Notes under the pieces: model-generated | Seen by the model: only the letters and a program-made list of their open reading frames with translations | Told to the model about the DNA's origin: nothing | Databases searched by the model: none | Position numbers and translations under genes: made by a program | In this document: positions 34,728 through 45,003 of the stretch, piece by piece | Layout of the letters: the number at the start of each line of letters is the position of its first letter | Numbering within the stretch: the stretch's first letter is position 1 | Origin: Glycomyces algeriensis | GTDB taxonomy: Bacteria; Actinomycetota; Actinomycetes; Mycobacteriales; Micromonosporaceae | Assembly: GCF_027622855.1 (NCBI RefSeq) | Contig: NZ_JAPZVR010000002.1 | Span: 452,681-516,680, forward strand | Reading direction: 5' to 3' | DNA: 64,000 nucleotides

Positions 34728-36425
34728 TCACTCTCCGAATAGGTCGGTGATCCAGTCGAACCATCCGAAGTCGAGCGAGATCCAGTTCCAGCTGAGCTGG
34801 TCGAGGTAGCTCATGCCGACCATGAACAGGAAGATCCCGGTCGCCAGGTGCGCCAGGCGCGCCGATTTGCGCTTGGCGTGCAGCCAGCGCCCCCACAGGA
34901 TGCCGCCCGCGATGCGGATCAGGAAGAACACGCCCACGGCCACGGCCAGCACGAACAGGTAGCTGAAGACCTGGCTGCGCAGCGTGTCCATGCCCTGCTG
35001 GATCGCCCAGATCAGCCACATGATGAGCGAGAAGAGACCGCCGATCACCGAGAGCTCGAAGCCCTTCGAGAGCGAACCGGGCGGGCCGAGCAGCGGCGGC
35101 CGGTCGGCCTTGTCGAGCTCGCGCTCGCTCGGCTCCTCGGGGTCGGTGGAGAGCTTCAGGCGCGGCAGCGGGCCCCGGCCCGGGGGCGGCCCGGCGGAGC
35201 GGCCGGGCGAGTAGCCGTCCGGGTGCTCGTTCTGGCCGGGGACGCGCACGCGCCCGGCGACCGGCTTGTCCTTGGCCGGGCTCGGGCTCTGGAGGCCGGC
35301 TTCCATGACGCGGGTGCCGTCGGCCATCACGCGAGTGCCGTCGCCCATCACACGGGTGCTGTCCGCGGCGGGCGCGACCTGGGTGGCCGCGGCGGCCGGC
35401 GCGGACGGGCGGTCGAGGCGGCGGGTCGCGGCGGAGTCCATCGGCGAGCCGCCCACGGGCATCGAGTGCGGGCCGGCGGTGTGCTGGGTGTGCCAGTCGA
35501 CGCCGAGGTCGGGGAGGTTCGCGCGGAAGACGACGTCGCACAGCTCGGAGATCCAGCGCGGCAGCTCCTCGGTGCGCGGCCGGTTCTCCGGGTTGTCGTC
35601 GAGCGGCGCGGTCAGCAGCTCGCGCAGGCGCGGGTTCGACTCCAGGACCGGGTGCTTGCGCAGCCGCGCCCACGGGACCGACTGCTCCTGGCCGGGCGAG
35701 TCCGTGCGGGCGCTCGCGCCGGTGACCAGGTAGAACGCGATCGAACCGAACCCGTGCACGTCGTAGGCGGGGCCCACGGTCCCCTGGTGCGCTTCGGGCC
35801 CGGCGGTCTCGCGGGTGTACGCGATCGTGGTCAGGTGCGCCGGGGTGTAGTAGCGCGCGCCGGTGAAGTCGATGACCTTCGCCGAGCCGTCCGGGCCGAT
35901 GATCACGTTCGCGGGCTTGAGATCCATGTGCAGCACCGGGTGGGCGCCCACAGGCGGGTGGTGCATCGCCTGCATGACCTCGGCGACGGACTTGAGGGTG
36001 CGGGCCGCGTCCACGCGGCCGAGCCGCCACTGCAGTAGCTGGCGCAGGTCGTGGCCGGGCAGGTACTCGAGCACCTGGAACGGCACCGGCTCCCCCTGCG
36101 GGGGCTGGCCGGGCGGGTGCGGCAGGCGGCCGTAGAAGGCGTCGATGCGGCGGCAGATGGCGCCCACGCCCCGGCCGTGGAGGTCCATGAGGACCGCGTC
36201 GCCCTTGTCCCAGGAGCGGAACTGGTGCTCGCGGGTGTCGTGCGGGTTCAGGCGCAGGACCTTGACGCTCAGCGGCGCTGAGGCGACCCCGGCGGACACG
36301 CGAACGGCCTGGTACACGTCGGCCTGCCCGCCCGAGCCGAGCAGGCCGGTCAGCCGGTAGCTCTGCTCAGACCCCGGCAGGGGGTCGGCCGGGCCGCAGA
36401 CGAGGTCGACGGTGGCGTTCGACAT
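34728..36425 (-). CDS. Membrane Ser/Thr protein kinase with altered DFG motif
   Basis: 565-residue kinase-like protein. The kinase region (about 22-300) has Gly-rich GSGGQADVYQA (30-40), Lys55, HMDLKPAN with the catalytic Asp168, and DFT in place of DFG at 186-188. The metal-binding Asp is kept, but the glycine change and the unusual activation segment question full activity. A Pro/Ala-rich linker (about 320-455) contains three TRVM repeats. Three or four hydrophobic segments lie at about 460-550, an uncommon C-terminal membrane region for a bacterial kinase. ATG 36425 follows GAAGGA. A small two-helix membrane protein is encoded just upstream on the same strand. Confidence 0.83.
   Translation of the reverse strand: MSNATVDLVCGPADPLPGSEQSYRLTGLLGSGGQADVYQAVRVSAGVASAPLSVKVLRLNPHDTREHQFRSWDKGDAVLMDLHGRGVGAICRRIDAFYGRLPHPPGQPPQGEPVPFQVLEYLPGHDLRQLLQWRLGRVDAARTLKSVAEVMQAMHHPPVGAHPVLHMDLKPANVIIGPDGSAKVIDFTGARYYTPAHLTTIAYTRETAGPEAHQGTVGPAYDVHGFGSIAFYLVTGASARTDSPGQEQSVPWARLRKHPVLESNPRLRELLTAPLDDNPENRPRTEELPRWISELCDVVFRANLPDLGVDWHTQHTAGPHSMPVGGSPMDSAATRRLDRPSAPAAAATQVAPAADSTRVMGDGTRVMADGTRVMEAGLQSPSPAKDKPVAGRVRVPGQNEHPDGYSPGRSAGPPPGRGPLPRLKLSTDPEEPSERELDKADRPPLLGPPGSLSKGFELSVIGGLFSLIMWLIWAIQQGMDTLRSQVFSYLFVLAVAVGVFFLIRIAGGILWGRWLHAKRKSARLAHLATGIFLFMVGMSYLDQLSWNWISLDFGWFDWITDLFGE
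35304..35366 (-). repeat. Three 21-base tandem repeats coding TRVM-x-DG
   Basis: Units at 35304-35324, 35325-35345 and 35346-35366 encode successive TRVM motifs in the kinase linker. The Thr residues are candidate phosphorylation sites (inference). Confidence 0.7.
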
Positions 36426-36463
36426 GAGTGGTCCTTCGTGCAGGGAGTTCCGAGGCCGCCCTC

Positions 36464-36480
36464 GGCGACGCTTGCGGGCC
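36464..36480 (+). repeat. Intergenic hairpin repeat, diverged copy (GGCGACGCTTGCGGGCC)
   Basis: Matches the 17-base core at 9295-9311 and 56634-56650 at 15 positions; the GGC/GCC ends can still pair. It lies 39 bases upstream of the minus-strand kinase start, in reverse orientation to that gene. Confidence 0.35.
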
Positions 36481-36583
36481 GTAAACCCGTATAGCGTAAC
36501 GCCCGGAATCCACCTTCCACGGCCCCCGGAGGCGCCGCTGTTCGCATCATCTCAGCTGACAACCCGGCGCGGGGGTCGGGAGC

Positions 36584-37021
36584 TCAGCGGCCCCCGCCCC
36601 ACGGGCTCCCGGCCTGCGGGGAGGAAGTCGGCGTGATGCCGCCCGCGGAGGGCTGGCCGTAGGAGCTCGACGGCGGCGCCGGGGCCTGGCTCGCCTGCAT
36701 CGGCTCGAACACCCCGCCGGGCTGCTGCTGCGGCTGGGACGGGACGGCGTTCGGGGCCTGGACGCGGTCGAACGTCCCGGCCGACTGGGCGGCGGGGGCC
36801 TGGCCGCCGACGCGGGAGAGCGACCACAGCGCGGGCGAGAGCGCGAGGGTGAGCACGCCGAAGCCGACGGCCCACAGCTCGACCGGCGCGGAGTCCTCCG
36901 CGAGCCCGGTCAGATCGAAGTCGGCGATGTACCACAGGAGCGAGGAGGTGAGGAACAGCAAGGTGCCGACCAGACCCACGGTCTGGAAGATCTGGAGGAG
37001 AACGCGAAAACCCTTGGACAT
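36584..37021 (-). CDS. Two-helix membrane protein with Pro/Gln/Ser-rich tail
   Basis: 145 residues. Helices lie at about 10-32 and 47-66, and are followed by an 80-residue disordered tail rich in Gln, Pro and Ser with QPQQQPGG. No named family recognised. TAGCGT just before the ATG suggests a leaderless transcript. It precedes the DFT kinase gene on the same strand with a 158-base gap. The Ser/Thr-containing tail could be a substrate of that kinase, which is only a suggestion from proximity. Confidence 0.7.
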   Translation of the reverse strand: MSKGFRVLLQIFQTVGLVGTLLFLTSSLLWYIADFDLTGLAEDSAPVELWAVGFGVLTLALSPALWSLSRVGGQAPAAQSAGTFDRVQAPNAVPSQPQQQPGGVFEPMQASQAPAPPSSSYGQPSAGGITPTSSPQAGSPWGGGR

Positions 37022-37098
37022 GTGTCGACGCTACCAACAAGCGTCCAATTACTCCAGATCCGAAGTGTCGAATTCGCCTGGTTTCCGGCGACGGGAAA

Positions 37099-37122
37099 GG
37101 GCCCAGGCAGCAGCCCGGGCCC
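37099..37122 (-). terminator. Hairpin downstream of rpiB
   Basis: GGGCCC-N12-GGGCCC foldback (with further AGG/CCC partial pairing), 21 bases beyond the rpiB stop. Confidence 0.5.
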
Positions 37123-37142
37123 CTCCTGTGGTTCGTTGCCGC

Positions 37143-37610
37143 CTAAGGGAGTTCGGGCAGCTCGTGAGTGGCCTCCCACTCGGTCAGCATGTCGATGCGG
37201 CGCTGGTGGCGCTCGGCCCCGGAGAAGGACTCGTCCACGAACGCGTCGGCGAAGCTGGTGGCCTCGTCGAGCGAGTGCATGCGGCCGCCGATGGCGACCA
37301 CGTTCGCGTCGTTGTGCTGGCGTCCGAGCTTCGCGGTCTCCACGCTCCAGGCCAGGGCCGCGCGGCAGCCCGGGACCTTGTTCGCGGCGATCTGCTCGCC
37401 GTTGCCGGAGCCGCCGACCACGATGCCGAGGCTGCCCGGGTCCGCGACCACCTGCGAGGCGGTGTTGAGGCAGAACGGCGGGTAGTCGTCCTCGGCGTCG
37501 TACTGGTGCGGGCCGACGTCGACGACCTCGAAGCCGCGGCCGCTCAGGTGCTTCACCAGGTGGTCTTTGAGTTCGAGGCCGGCGTGGTCGGATCCGAGAT
37601 AAATGCGCAC
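37143..37610 (-). CDS. rpiB: Ribose-5-phosphate isomerase B
   Basis: Interconverts ribose-5-phosphate and ribulose-5-phosphate in the non-oxidative pentose phosphate pathway. 155 residues, normal length. It begins IYLGSDHAGLELK with the RpiB DHAG motif at 8-11 and has the GSGNGEQIAANK loop near 68-79 that binds phosphate. The Cys active-site base of enterobacterial RpiB is replaced, as in other actinobacteria. The GTG start lies nine bases after the stop of the DUF1015 gene, with no clear ribosome site of its own, so coupling is likely. Confidence 0.95.
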   Translation of the reverse strand: MRIYLGSDHAGLELKDHLVKHLSGRGFEVVDVGPHQYDAEDDYPPFCLNTASQVVADPGSLGIVVGGSGNGEQIAANKVPGCRAALAWSVETAKLGRQHNDANVVAIGGRMHSLDEATSFADAFVDESFSGAERHQRRIDMLTEWEATHELPELP

Positions 37611-37619
37611 GATGGGACT

Positions 37620-38825
37620 CTAGCCTTTCGGGAGCTCGACGATGGCGAGACCGGCACGGGCCTTGGGCACGAACCAGGTCGACTTGCGCGGCATCTTCAG
37701 CCGCTGGAGGTTCACGTCGATGAAGTCGGGGACCGTCACCGGCGCGATGAGGATCGCCAAGTCGGCCTTGCCCGCGTCCACCTGCTCGGCGAGCCACGAC
37801 GCCGGGTAGTCGCCGCCCACGTACGTGATGCGCTTGTCCCCCGCGTCCCAGCCGAGCAGGCCCGTGAACACCTCGTTCTCGACCTGCGTGTGGTCGAGCC
37901 GGTCCACGACCGAGCCCTCAGCCGCCGGGAACGCGATCTCCCAGGTGCGGCCCTGGCCGTAGACGACCACGGTGCCGCCTTCGGACGGGGTCTCGGGCGG
38001 GCCGTCGGTCTCGATGACCGAGGCGCCGATCTGCCCGATCTGCTCAACCAGCTGCGCGGCCGAGCCGGGCAGGCCCTTGACGAGGCGGTGGTAGGGGCGG
38101 ATGACGACCGACTGCGGGGTGGTGATCACCGCGAGGAACCGGTCGAGCCCGCCCACCTGGGCGGCCAGCGACCGGTGGTTGCCGTCGGCCACGATGAGGT
38201 CGCCGGCTCCGGCCAGCGCGGTCAGGGCTTCGCCGTCCTCGCCGCCGATCGCCCAGATCTCGTGCGCGCGACCGGCCTCGTCCACGTCCTTCGCGACGGG
38301 CTCGCCCGCCGCGGCGACGGCGGCCTCGATCGCGGCGTGCAGCTCCTCGCCGCGGCTCGACTGGAGCAGCAGGACGGGGCTGAGCAGGTGGCGCAGGCGC
38401 TGGTTGAGCTCGTTGCGCTGCTTGACCTTCTCGATGAAGACGTCCTCGTTGCGGATGACCTTGCCGGGCTCCTCGGCGGAGGAGGAGATCTCGGCGGTGT
38501 CGACGAGGCAGAACACGCCGTACGCGGTGGGCTCTTCGCCGCCGGAGATCCGGTAGGCGACCGCCACGTCGCCGAACGCGGCGAAACGCCCGGCCTCTTT
38601 GAGGGCCGCGAGGCGCTCGGCCGCGGCGGGCAGGGCCTGCTCGAACGTGAGTCCGGCGGCCACCGCCTCGGGCGTGTGGGCGGGCATCTCGACGCCCAGC
38701 ATGGAGGTCGGGTTCGACTCGATGATCCGCGTGATCTCGGTTTCGTCGGGGAACTCGTCGTAGTTCTTCGCACCAGTGTTCCCAGTGGAGAGCCAGGCCT
38801 GGTCGATCGGGTGTGCAGCAGTCAC
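37620..38825 (-). CDS. DUF1015 family protein
   Basis: 401-residue cytoplasmic protein of unknown function in the DUF1015 family. It has the conserved IVADGNHRS near 212-220 (usual form DGHHR), an early NPTSMLGVE block near 38-46, and ends with the MPRKSTWFVPKARAG stretch near 381-395. The family often sits near serine or one-carbon genes in anaerobes; here it precedes rpiB. The GTG start has TACCCT just upstream, a leaderless pattern. The IS element ends about 60 bases upstream of the start, so the native promoter was kept or replaced at the -10. Confidence 0.82.
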   Translation of the reverse strand: MTAAHPIDQAWLSTGNTGAKNYDEFPDETEITRIIESNPTSMLGVEMPAHTPEAVAAGLTFEQALPAAAERLAALKEAGRFAAFGDVAVAYRISGGEEPTAYGVFCLVDTAEISSSAEEPGKVIRNEDVFIEKVKQRNELNQRLRHLLSPVLLLQSSRGEELHAAIEAAVAAAGEPVAKDVDEAGRAHEIWAIGGEDGEALTALAGAGDLIVADGNHRSLAAQVGGLDRFLAVITTPQSVVIRPYHRLVKGLPGSAAQLVEQIGQIGASVIETDGPPETPSEGGTVVVYGQGRTWEIAFPAAEGSVVDRLDHTQVENEVFTGLLGWDAGDKRITYVGGDYPASWLAEQVDAGKADLAILIAPVTVPDFIDVNLQRLKMPRKSTWFVPKARAGLAIVELPKG

Positions 38826-38885
38826 GCCACGAGGGTAGTCGACCCGCCTCGGCGCCCACGTGGCCGCTTAATGAACTTCCAAGAT

Positions 38886-39040
38886 TTGACATCCTCCCCC
38901 TTACTGAGAGGAATTTCCCGGCTTGCAGTCCGCGATCGCGATCCGGCTACGGGTGGGTTCCTGGTTCAACGCCCACTGCCCGGTCTCCCGGGACTTGCGC
39001 AGGCTCCGCAGGCGTTTTTACGTGTCCGGCGGTCCCTCGG
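38886..39040 (-). ncRNA. Predicted TnpB guide RNA (reRNA / omega RNA)
   Basis: In this superfamily the 3' end of tnpB and the right end of the element produce a structured RNA whose guide is the flanking host DNA. Here the region after the tnpB stop contains GC-rich foldbacks and ends at TCAA (38886). The guide would be the first 16-20 bases beyond, toward 38866. The 5' limit given is approximate. Confidence 0.45.
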
Positions 39041-40172
39041 CCACAAGGCGCCTACCTTCGCGCCTGATGTTGATCTCCGCGTTCGCATCACGGTCATGTC
39101 GCGCACCGCACGGACAAGTCCACCTTCGGACCTCGAGCCCCGCGAGTCCCTTCGGTCCGGTCAGGGTCCCGCACGCTGAGCACAGCTGCGTGGAGGGGAA
39201 GTTCCGGTCCACCATTGCGAACGTCCGGCCCGCTCTCGCGGCCTTGGATTCCAGCCGGGTCAGGAACATGCCCGCAGCCGCATCGTGCCACGACTTCGCG
39301 GCCCGGCCCCGGGCCAGACCCCTGACGTTGAGGTTCTCGACGTAGATACCTTGATTCTCGGCAACGATCGTCGCAACCTGCTTGTCGATCCAGTCCGACC
39401 GCTTGTGTCTGACCTGCTCATGGACTCGCGCGACCTTCACACGAGCCTTCGCCCAGTTCGCCGAACCCTTCACTTTTCGCGAGAAGGCGCGCTGCACCTT
39501 CTTCAACTTGCGTTCGAGCCGTTTGAAGAACCGCGGGTTGTCGATCACCTTGCCGCCACGCAGCACGGCGAAGGCCTTGAGACCCATGTCGATCCCGGTC
39601 TCCGCCTCCAGGTCGCTCAACGGCTCCAGCACCTCGGCGTCGTCATCGACCGTCACCACGAAGCTTGCGTAGTACTTGCCCGTGGGCGTTCTGATCACTG
39701 TCACCGAAGAGGGATCCGCAGGCAGTTTCCGGGACCAGGCGACCTTGAGTTCGCCGACCTTCGCCACATACAACCGGCCGTTCGGCCGCAGCGCAAACCC
39801 TCGGCGCGTGAACCGGGCTGCCTGGGTCCCGGTCCGGCGCTTGAATCCGGGCAGGCCGATACGCGGACCTCGGCGCTTCCCGCTCAACGAATCGAAGAAG
39901 TTCTGGTAAGCCATGTGACAGTCCCGCAGCACCTGCTGCAACGGCACTGTCGATACCTCCGCCAACCAGGACCGCTCCTTGGTGCGCTTCGCTTCGGTGA
40001 TCAGCACCTTGTCGAGCACTGCCGTCGTCGGGTAGGGAAGCCCTGAGGCGTGCGCGTGCTTCCGAGCCGCAACCGCGTCGTTCCAGACCGTGCGCACACA
40101 CCCGAACGTCCTCGCGAGCACCGCCCGCTGCGGTGCTGTCGGATAAACCCGATACCGGTATCGAAGCAGCAC
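39018..40172 (-). CDS. tnpB: TnpB RNA-guided endonuclease
   Basis: 384-residue IS605-type TnpB, ancestor-type relative of Cas12. The RuvC-like catalytic acids are all present: Asp195 in TGIDMGLKA, Glu279 in YVENLNV and Asp362 in HDRDANAEIN. The zinc ribbon is formed by Cys331, Cys334, Cys353 and Cys355. The N-terminal helix-turn-helix region begins YRYRVYPTAPQR. The GTG start gives the canonical N-terminus. The gene appears intact and likely active. Its codon use is less GC-biased than its neighbours (for example more Arg and Lys codons ending in A), in line with transfer. No partner tnpA is present. Confidence 0.95.
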   Translation of the reverse strand: MLLRYRYRVYPTAPQRAVLARTFGCVRTVWNDAVAARKHAHASGLPYPTTAVLDKVLITEAKRTKERSWLAEVSTVPLQQVLRDCHMAYQNFFDSLSGKRRGPRIGLPGFKRRTGTQAARFTRRGFALRPNGRLYVAKVGELKVAWSRKLPADPSSVTVIRTPTGKYYASFVVTVDDDAEVLEPLSDLEAETGIDMGLKAFAVLRGGKVIDNPRFFKRLERKLKKVQRAFSRKVKGSANWAKARVKVARVHEQVRHKRSDWIDKQVATIVAENQGIYVENLNVRGLARGRAAKSWHDAAAGMFLTRLESKAARAGRTFAMVDRNFPSTQLCSACGTLTGPKGLAGLEVRRWTCPCGARHDRDANAEINIRREGRRLVAEGPPDT

Positions 40173-40367
40173 ACCTGTACAACGACTCTCCAGGCGACCC
40201 GAAACGGCTTCGCGACATGACCGTGCTCACGTCCGCTGCCAGGATCTCGGGACTAGGCGATGCTCGCGTCGCCTCCAAGCCTGAAACGGCGGCATCCCGC
40301 TACGGATGAGGACTTCCAGCCGGATGTGACACACTTCTTTCATATCCGAACCCTGACTGGAGGCATT

Positions 40368-42905
<2,538 letters not shown>

Positions 42906-42924
42906 CACCGGTTCGAGTCGTATC

Positions 42925-42967
42925 GGGGCTCCGGGACCGCCGCGCACAACGGCGGTCCCGGAGCCCC
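42925..42967 (+). terminator. pepN terminator
   Basis: Perfect 18 bp stem starting GGGGCTCCGGGACC with the 7-base loop CGCACAA, 19 bases after the stop. Confidence 0.88.
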
Positions 42968-43004
42968 GAGCGCTTTTCGCGCCGTTGATAAGCTCGCGTT
43001 GTCG

Positions 43005-43025
43005 CCAGGGCCTGACAGGCCCTGG
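43005..43025 (+). other. Hairpin upstream of a membrane protein gene
   Basis: CCAGGGCCT-GAC-AGGCCCTGG, a perfect 9 bp stem, 41 bases before the TTG start at 43067. It is either part of that leader or a second pepN terminator. Confidence 0.4.
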
Positions 43026-43066
43026 ACCCCCTGTGCCTCCCGAACATCGAATAGGAGAGAGCCGTC

Positions 43067-43999
43067 TTGTCCGCGCTTTTGCCGGTGGCCGTCCTGAGCG
43101 CCACCTTGGTCGCGTTGTTCGGGATCGTCCTGCCGCTCCTGCTGCTCGGCCCCGTGCTCGCCTCGCGCACCCGGCCGCAGCCACAGCAGCTGATGTTCGC
43201 CGTCGTGCTCCTCATCCCCACGGTGCTCATCGGCTCGGGCTTCATGGCCTGGTGGGCGATCGACTGGCTGCGCCGCTACGACGTGCCCGCGCCCGAGCTC
43301 GTCGGCATCTCGCTCGTGGCCGCGGCCGTGATCGGCCTGATGGCGCCGCTGCGCCTGCCCGGCGGCAACGGGCCGTTCTGGCTCAAGCCGCTGCTCGGCC
43401 TCGCCTCGGGCGTGCTCGTGCCGATGTCGATCATCTGGTCGCTCGACGCGGGCCTGCATGAAGTCGCCGCGGTCGGCATCGGCGTGCTCGTGCTCGCCGC
43501 GCTCGTGGTCCTGTTCCGGCTCGTCGCCAAGCCGCTCGCCGACCGCCGCCAGGCCAAGCAGGCGCGGAACTCGGTGCGGCGCTTCGAGGGCCAGCTCGTG
43601 GACGTCACCGACGCGGCGTGGAGCCTCTCCAGCGCGCGCGGGGACGCCAACCGGATCGTGCTCACCTACAGCGGCGAGTCCGGCGGCAAGACCGTCGGCG
43701 CGGCCCTGATGCTCAAGCGCGACATGGAATGGGTGCCGAAGGCCAAGGAGAACGAGGCGGCGGTGTTCGAGCTCGCGAAGGGCCTCAACGGCCAGCCGAC
43801 CGAGGCGGTCCTGGCGCAGAAGCAGATCGGCTCCCCCGCCACGCTGACCATGCGCATCCCGGGAACGACGATCCTGTCGATCCGCGAGACCGTCGCCGAC
43901 TCCCTCTCATGGGTCGAGTTCATCGGCAAGCTCGAACTCGTCGAAGCCGACGCCCTGCTCAAGCGCCAGTTCCCCGAAGACGCCGGGAAGGCCAAGTAG
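43067..43999 (+). CDS. Membrane protein of unknown function
   Basis: 310 residues. The N-terminal half has five hydrophobic segments (about 5-28, 43-65, 77-95, 103-122, 131-155). The C-terminal half is soluble, beginning with a basic stretch (LADRRQAKQARNSVRR near 160-175) and containing a beta-rich domain with EGQLVDVTDAAW near 176-187. No family recognised. The TTG start has ATAGGAGAGA upstream. It may be a transporter accessory or a membrane-anchored binding protein; nothing in the sequence decides this. It converges with the DUF5130 gene. Confidence 0.72.
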   Translation: MSALLPVAVLSATLVALFGIVLPLLLLGPVLASRTRPQPQQLMFAVVLLIPTVLIGSGFMAWWAIDWLRRYDVPAPELVGISLVAAAVIGLMAPLRLPGGNGPFWLKPLLGLASGVLVPMSIIWSLDAGLHEVAAVGIGVLVLAALVVLFRLVAKPLADRRQAKQARNSVRRFEGQLVDVTDAAWSLSSARGDANRIVLTYSGESGGKTVGAALMLKRDMEWVPKAKENEAAVFELAKGLNGQPTEAVLAQKQIGSPATLTMRIPGTTILSIRETVADSLSWVEFIGKLELVEADALLKRQFPEDAGKAK

Positions 44000-44008
44000 C
44001 CCAAGGCA

Positions 44009-44049
44009 TGGCGAAGGCCCGGAAGCCTCGGCTTCCGGGCCATTGCCAT
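44009..44049. terminator. Convergent-gene terminator
   Basis: Stem GGCCCGGAAGCC/GGCTTCCGGGCC (44016-44041) with outer ATGGC/GCCAT pairing. Eight bases beyond it lies the stop of the DUF5130 gene. Confidence 0.78.
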
Positions 44050-44056
44050 GTCTGGT

Positions 44057-44491
44057 CTAGCGGCTCGAGGCGGTCTCCGCGAGCATGCGCAGGCCGGTGA
44101 TGATGCCCCCGGCCAGCTGACCGGCGCCGAACGCGGCCTCCATCGAGAAGACCACGAGGGCCGCGGAGCGGTCCGGGACCTTCTCCTGGGCGAGCTTGCC
44201 CGTCACGATCTCCAGCTGCCGCTGCTCGGGCGAGACGGCGATGAGGATCGACCGGTCGGGGTCGGAGAGCTTGTCGTGCATCGCCTCCGCCGCGCCCCGG
44301 ACGGGGTCGTGCAGCGGTCCGACGTAGACGCTGTAGTGCAGGCCGCCGCCGTCGCGCTCGGCGACGGAGAGGGCCTCGTCGATGTGCAGCAGTTCGCGGG
44401 TGTCGAACGGGCCTTCGAGGACGGCCGGCTGGACCTCCTCGGGGCTCTTGTCGACGCCCTCGACGATCGCCACCTGGTTACCACTTGCCAT
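44057..44491 (-). CDS. DUF5130 family protein
   Basis: 144-residue soluble protein of the actinobacterial DUF5130 family, structurally related to TPM domains. The conserved core includes PFDTRELLHIDEAL near 28-41, HYSVYVGPL near 51-59, DPDRSILIAVSPEQR near 76-90 and LEIVTG. Function unknown. The start at 44491 has GGGAGG upstream and overlaps the end of the neighbouring small membrane protein gene by 14 bases, so the two are translationally coupled and may act together at the membrane (inference). Confidence 0.82.
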   Translation of the reverse strand: MASGNQVAIVEGVDKSPEEVQPAVLEGPFDTRELLHIDEALSVAERDGGGLHYSVYVGPLHDPVRGAAEAMHDKLSDPDRSILIAVSPEQRQLEIVTGKLAQEKVPDRSAALVVFSMEAAFGAGQLAGGIITGLRMLAETASSR

Positions 44492-44738
44492 GCGAGCCTC
44501 CCTTGGGTCCACTGGCGACGGCCTCGGCGCCGTGGGCGCCGGACTCGAGTTCGGCCAAGCCGGACTCGCCTGCCACCGCGCCATTGCGGGCGACGAACCA
44601 CACCGGTTTGAAGTTGTAGGGATCGCCCGCGCGGTAGCGGGACTGCGGCCTCGGGTGCCGCAGGAAGATCACGGTGAAGACCGCGACCACAACCAGGATC
44701 GGGGCGCCGAACAGTATCAGCAAGTCCTGGATCGTCAT
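44478..44738 (-). CDS. Small single-pass membrane protein
   Basis: 86 residues: one N-terminal helix (about 6-27), then RHPRPQSRYRAGDPYNFKP, an aromatic KPVWFVARN stretch and a Gly-rich tail ending in KW. ATG has GGGGAG upstream. The tail overlaps the start of the DUF5130 gene in another frame. I do not recognise a named family, although the close coupling to DUF5130 suggests a conserved pair. No homologue comparison is possible here. Confidence 0.72.
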   Translation of the reverse strand: MTIQDLLILFGAPILVVVAVFTVIFLRHPRPQSRYRAGDPYNFKPVWFVARNGAVAGESGLAELESGAHGAEAVASGPKGGSHGKW

Positions 44739-44948
44739 GTTGCTCCCCTAAATACAGGTACAGGGCGACTCGGCGAAGTCACGGCCGGCAGGCCGCCGCC
44801 CCGCTTCGGTAACGGCTGGCAAGCGGGCACCAAGCCTGCCACTCAGACTAATCCAATTACGCCCCTCACATCGCCGCAGGTGGTAACTCCGTGCAGCCGG
44901 TCGCACAAGGGCCGAAAGCGTTGGTGCGCCAATGCAAGGACGCGAACA

Positions 44949-44984
44949 GGGCCCGCCGGCGGTCATGCGACCGACGGCGGGCCC
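44949..44984 (-). terminator. Terminator of the HNH gene
   Basis: GGGCCCGCCG and GGTC pair with GACC and CGGCGGGCCC around an ATGC loop, with a 2 by 2 internal mismatch. It lies 20 bases beyond the HNH stop. The rest of the gap 44739-44948 shows no feature. Confidence 0.7.
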
Positions 44985-45003
44985 CGCTCGTCCGATGGCG
45001 GCT

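Larger units (their letters stand above)
38886..40255 (-). mobile_element. IS200/IS605-superfamily element, tnpB only (IS1341-like)
   Basis: About 1.37 kb element holding a single tnpB gene and no tnpA. The right end (relative to tnpB) is marked by the sequence GGGGGAGGATGTCAA read on the minus strand; TCAA at 38889-38886 matches the right cleavage tetranucleotide of IS608-type elements. The left end is not resolved and is placed only roughly at 40255, before the native pepN upstream region. Without TnpA it needs a transposase in trans. It lies between the DUF1015 gene and pepN and interrupts no gene. Confidence 0.75.

Noticed and set aside
34728-36425. Calling the DFT kinase a dead pseudokinase
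   Set aside because: Lys55, Asp168 and the Asp of DFT remain, so activity cannot be excluded from sequence alone.
40260-40367. Extension of PepN by 36 residues to an upstream ATG
   Set aside because: The extension lies in or next to the end of the IS element, and a better ribosome site and the conserved N-terminus support the GTG at 40368.
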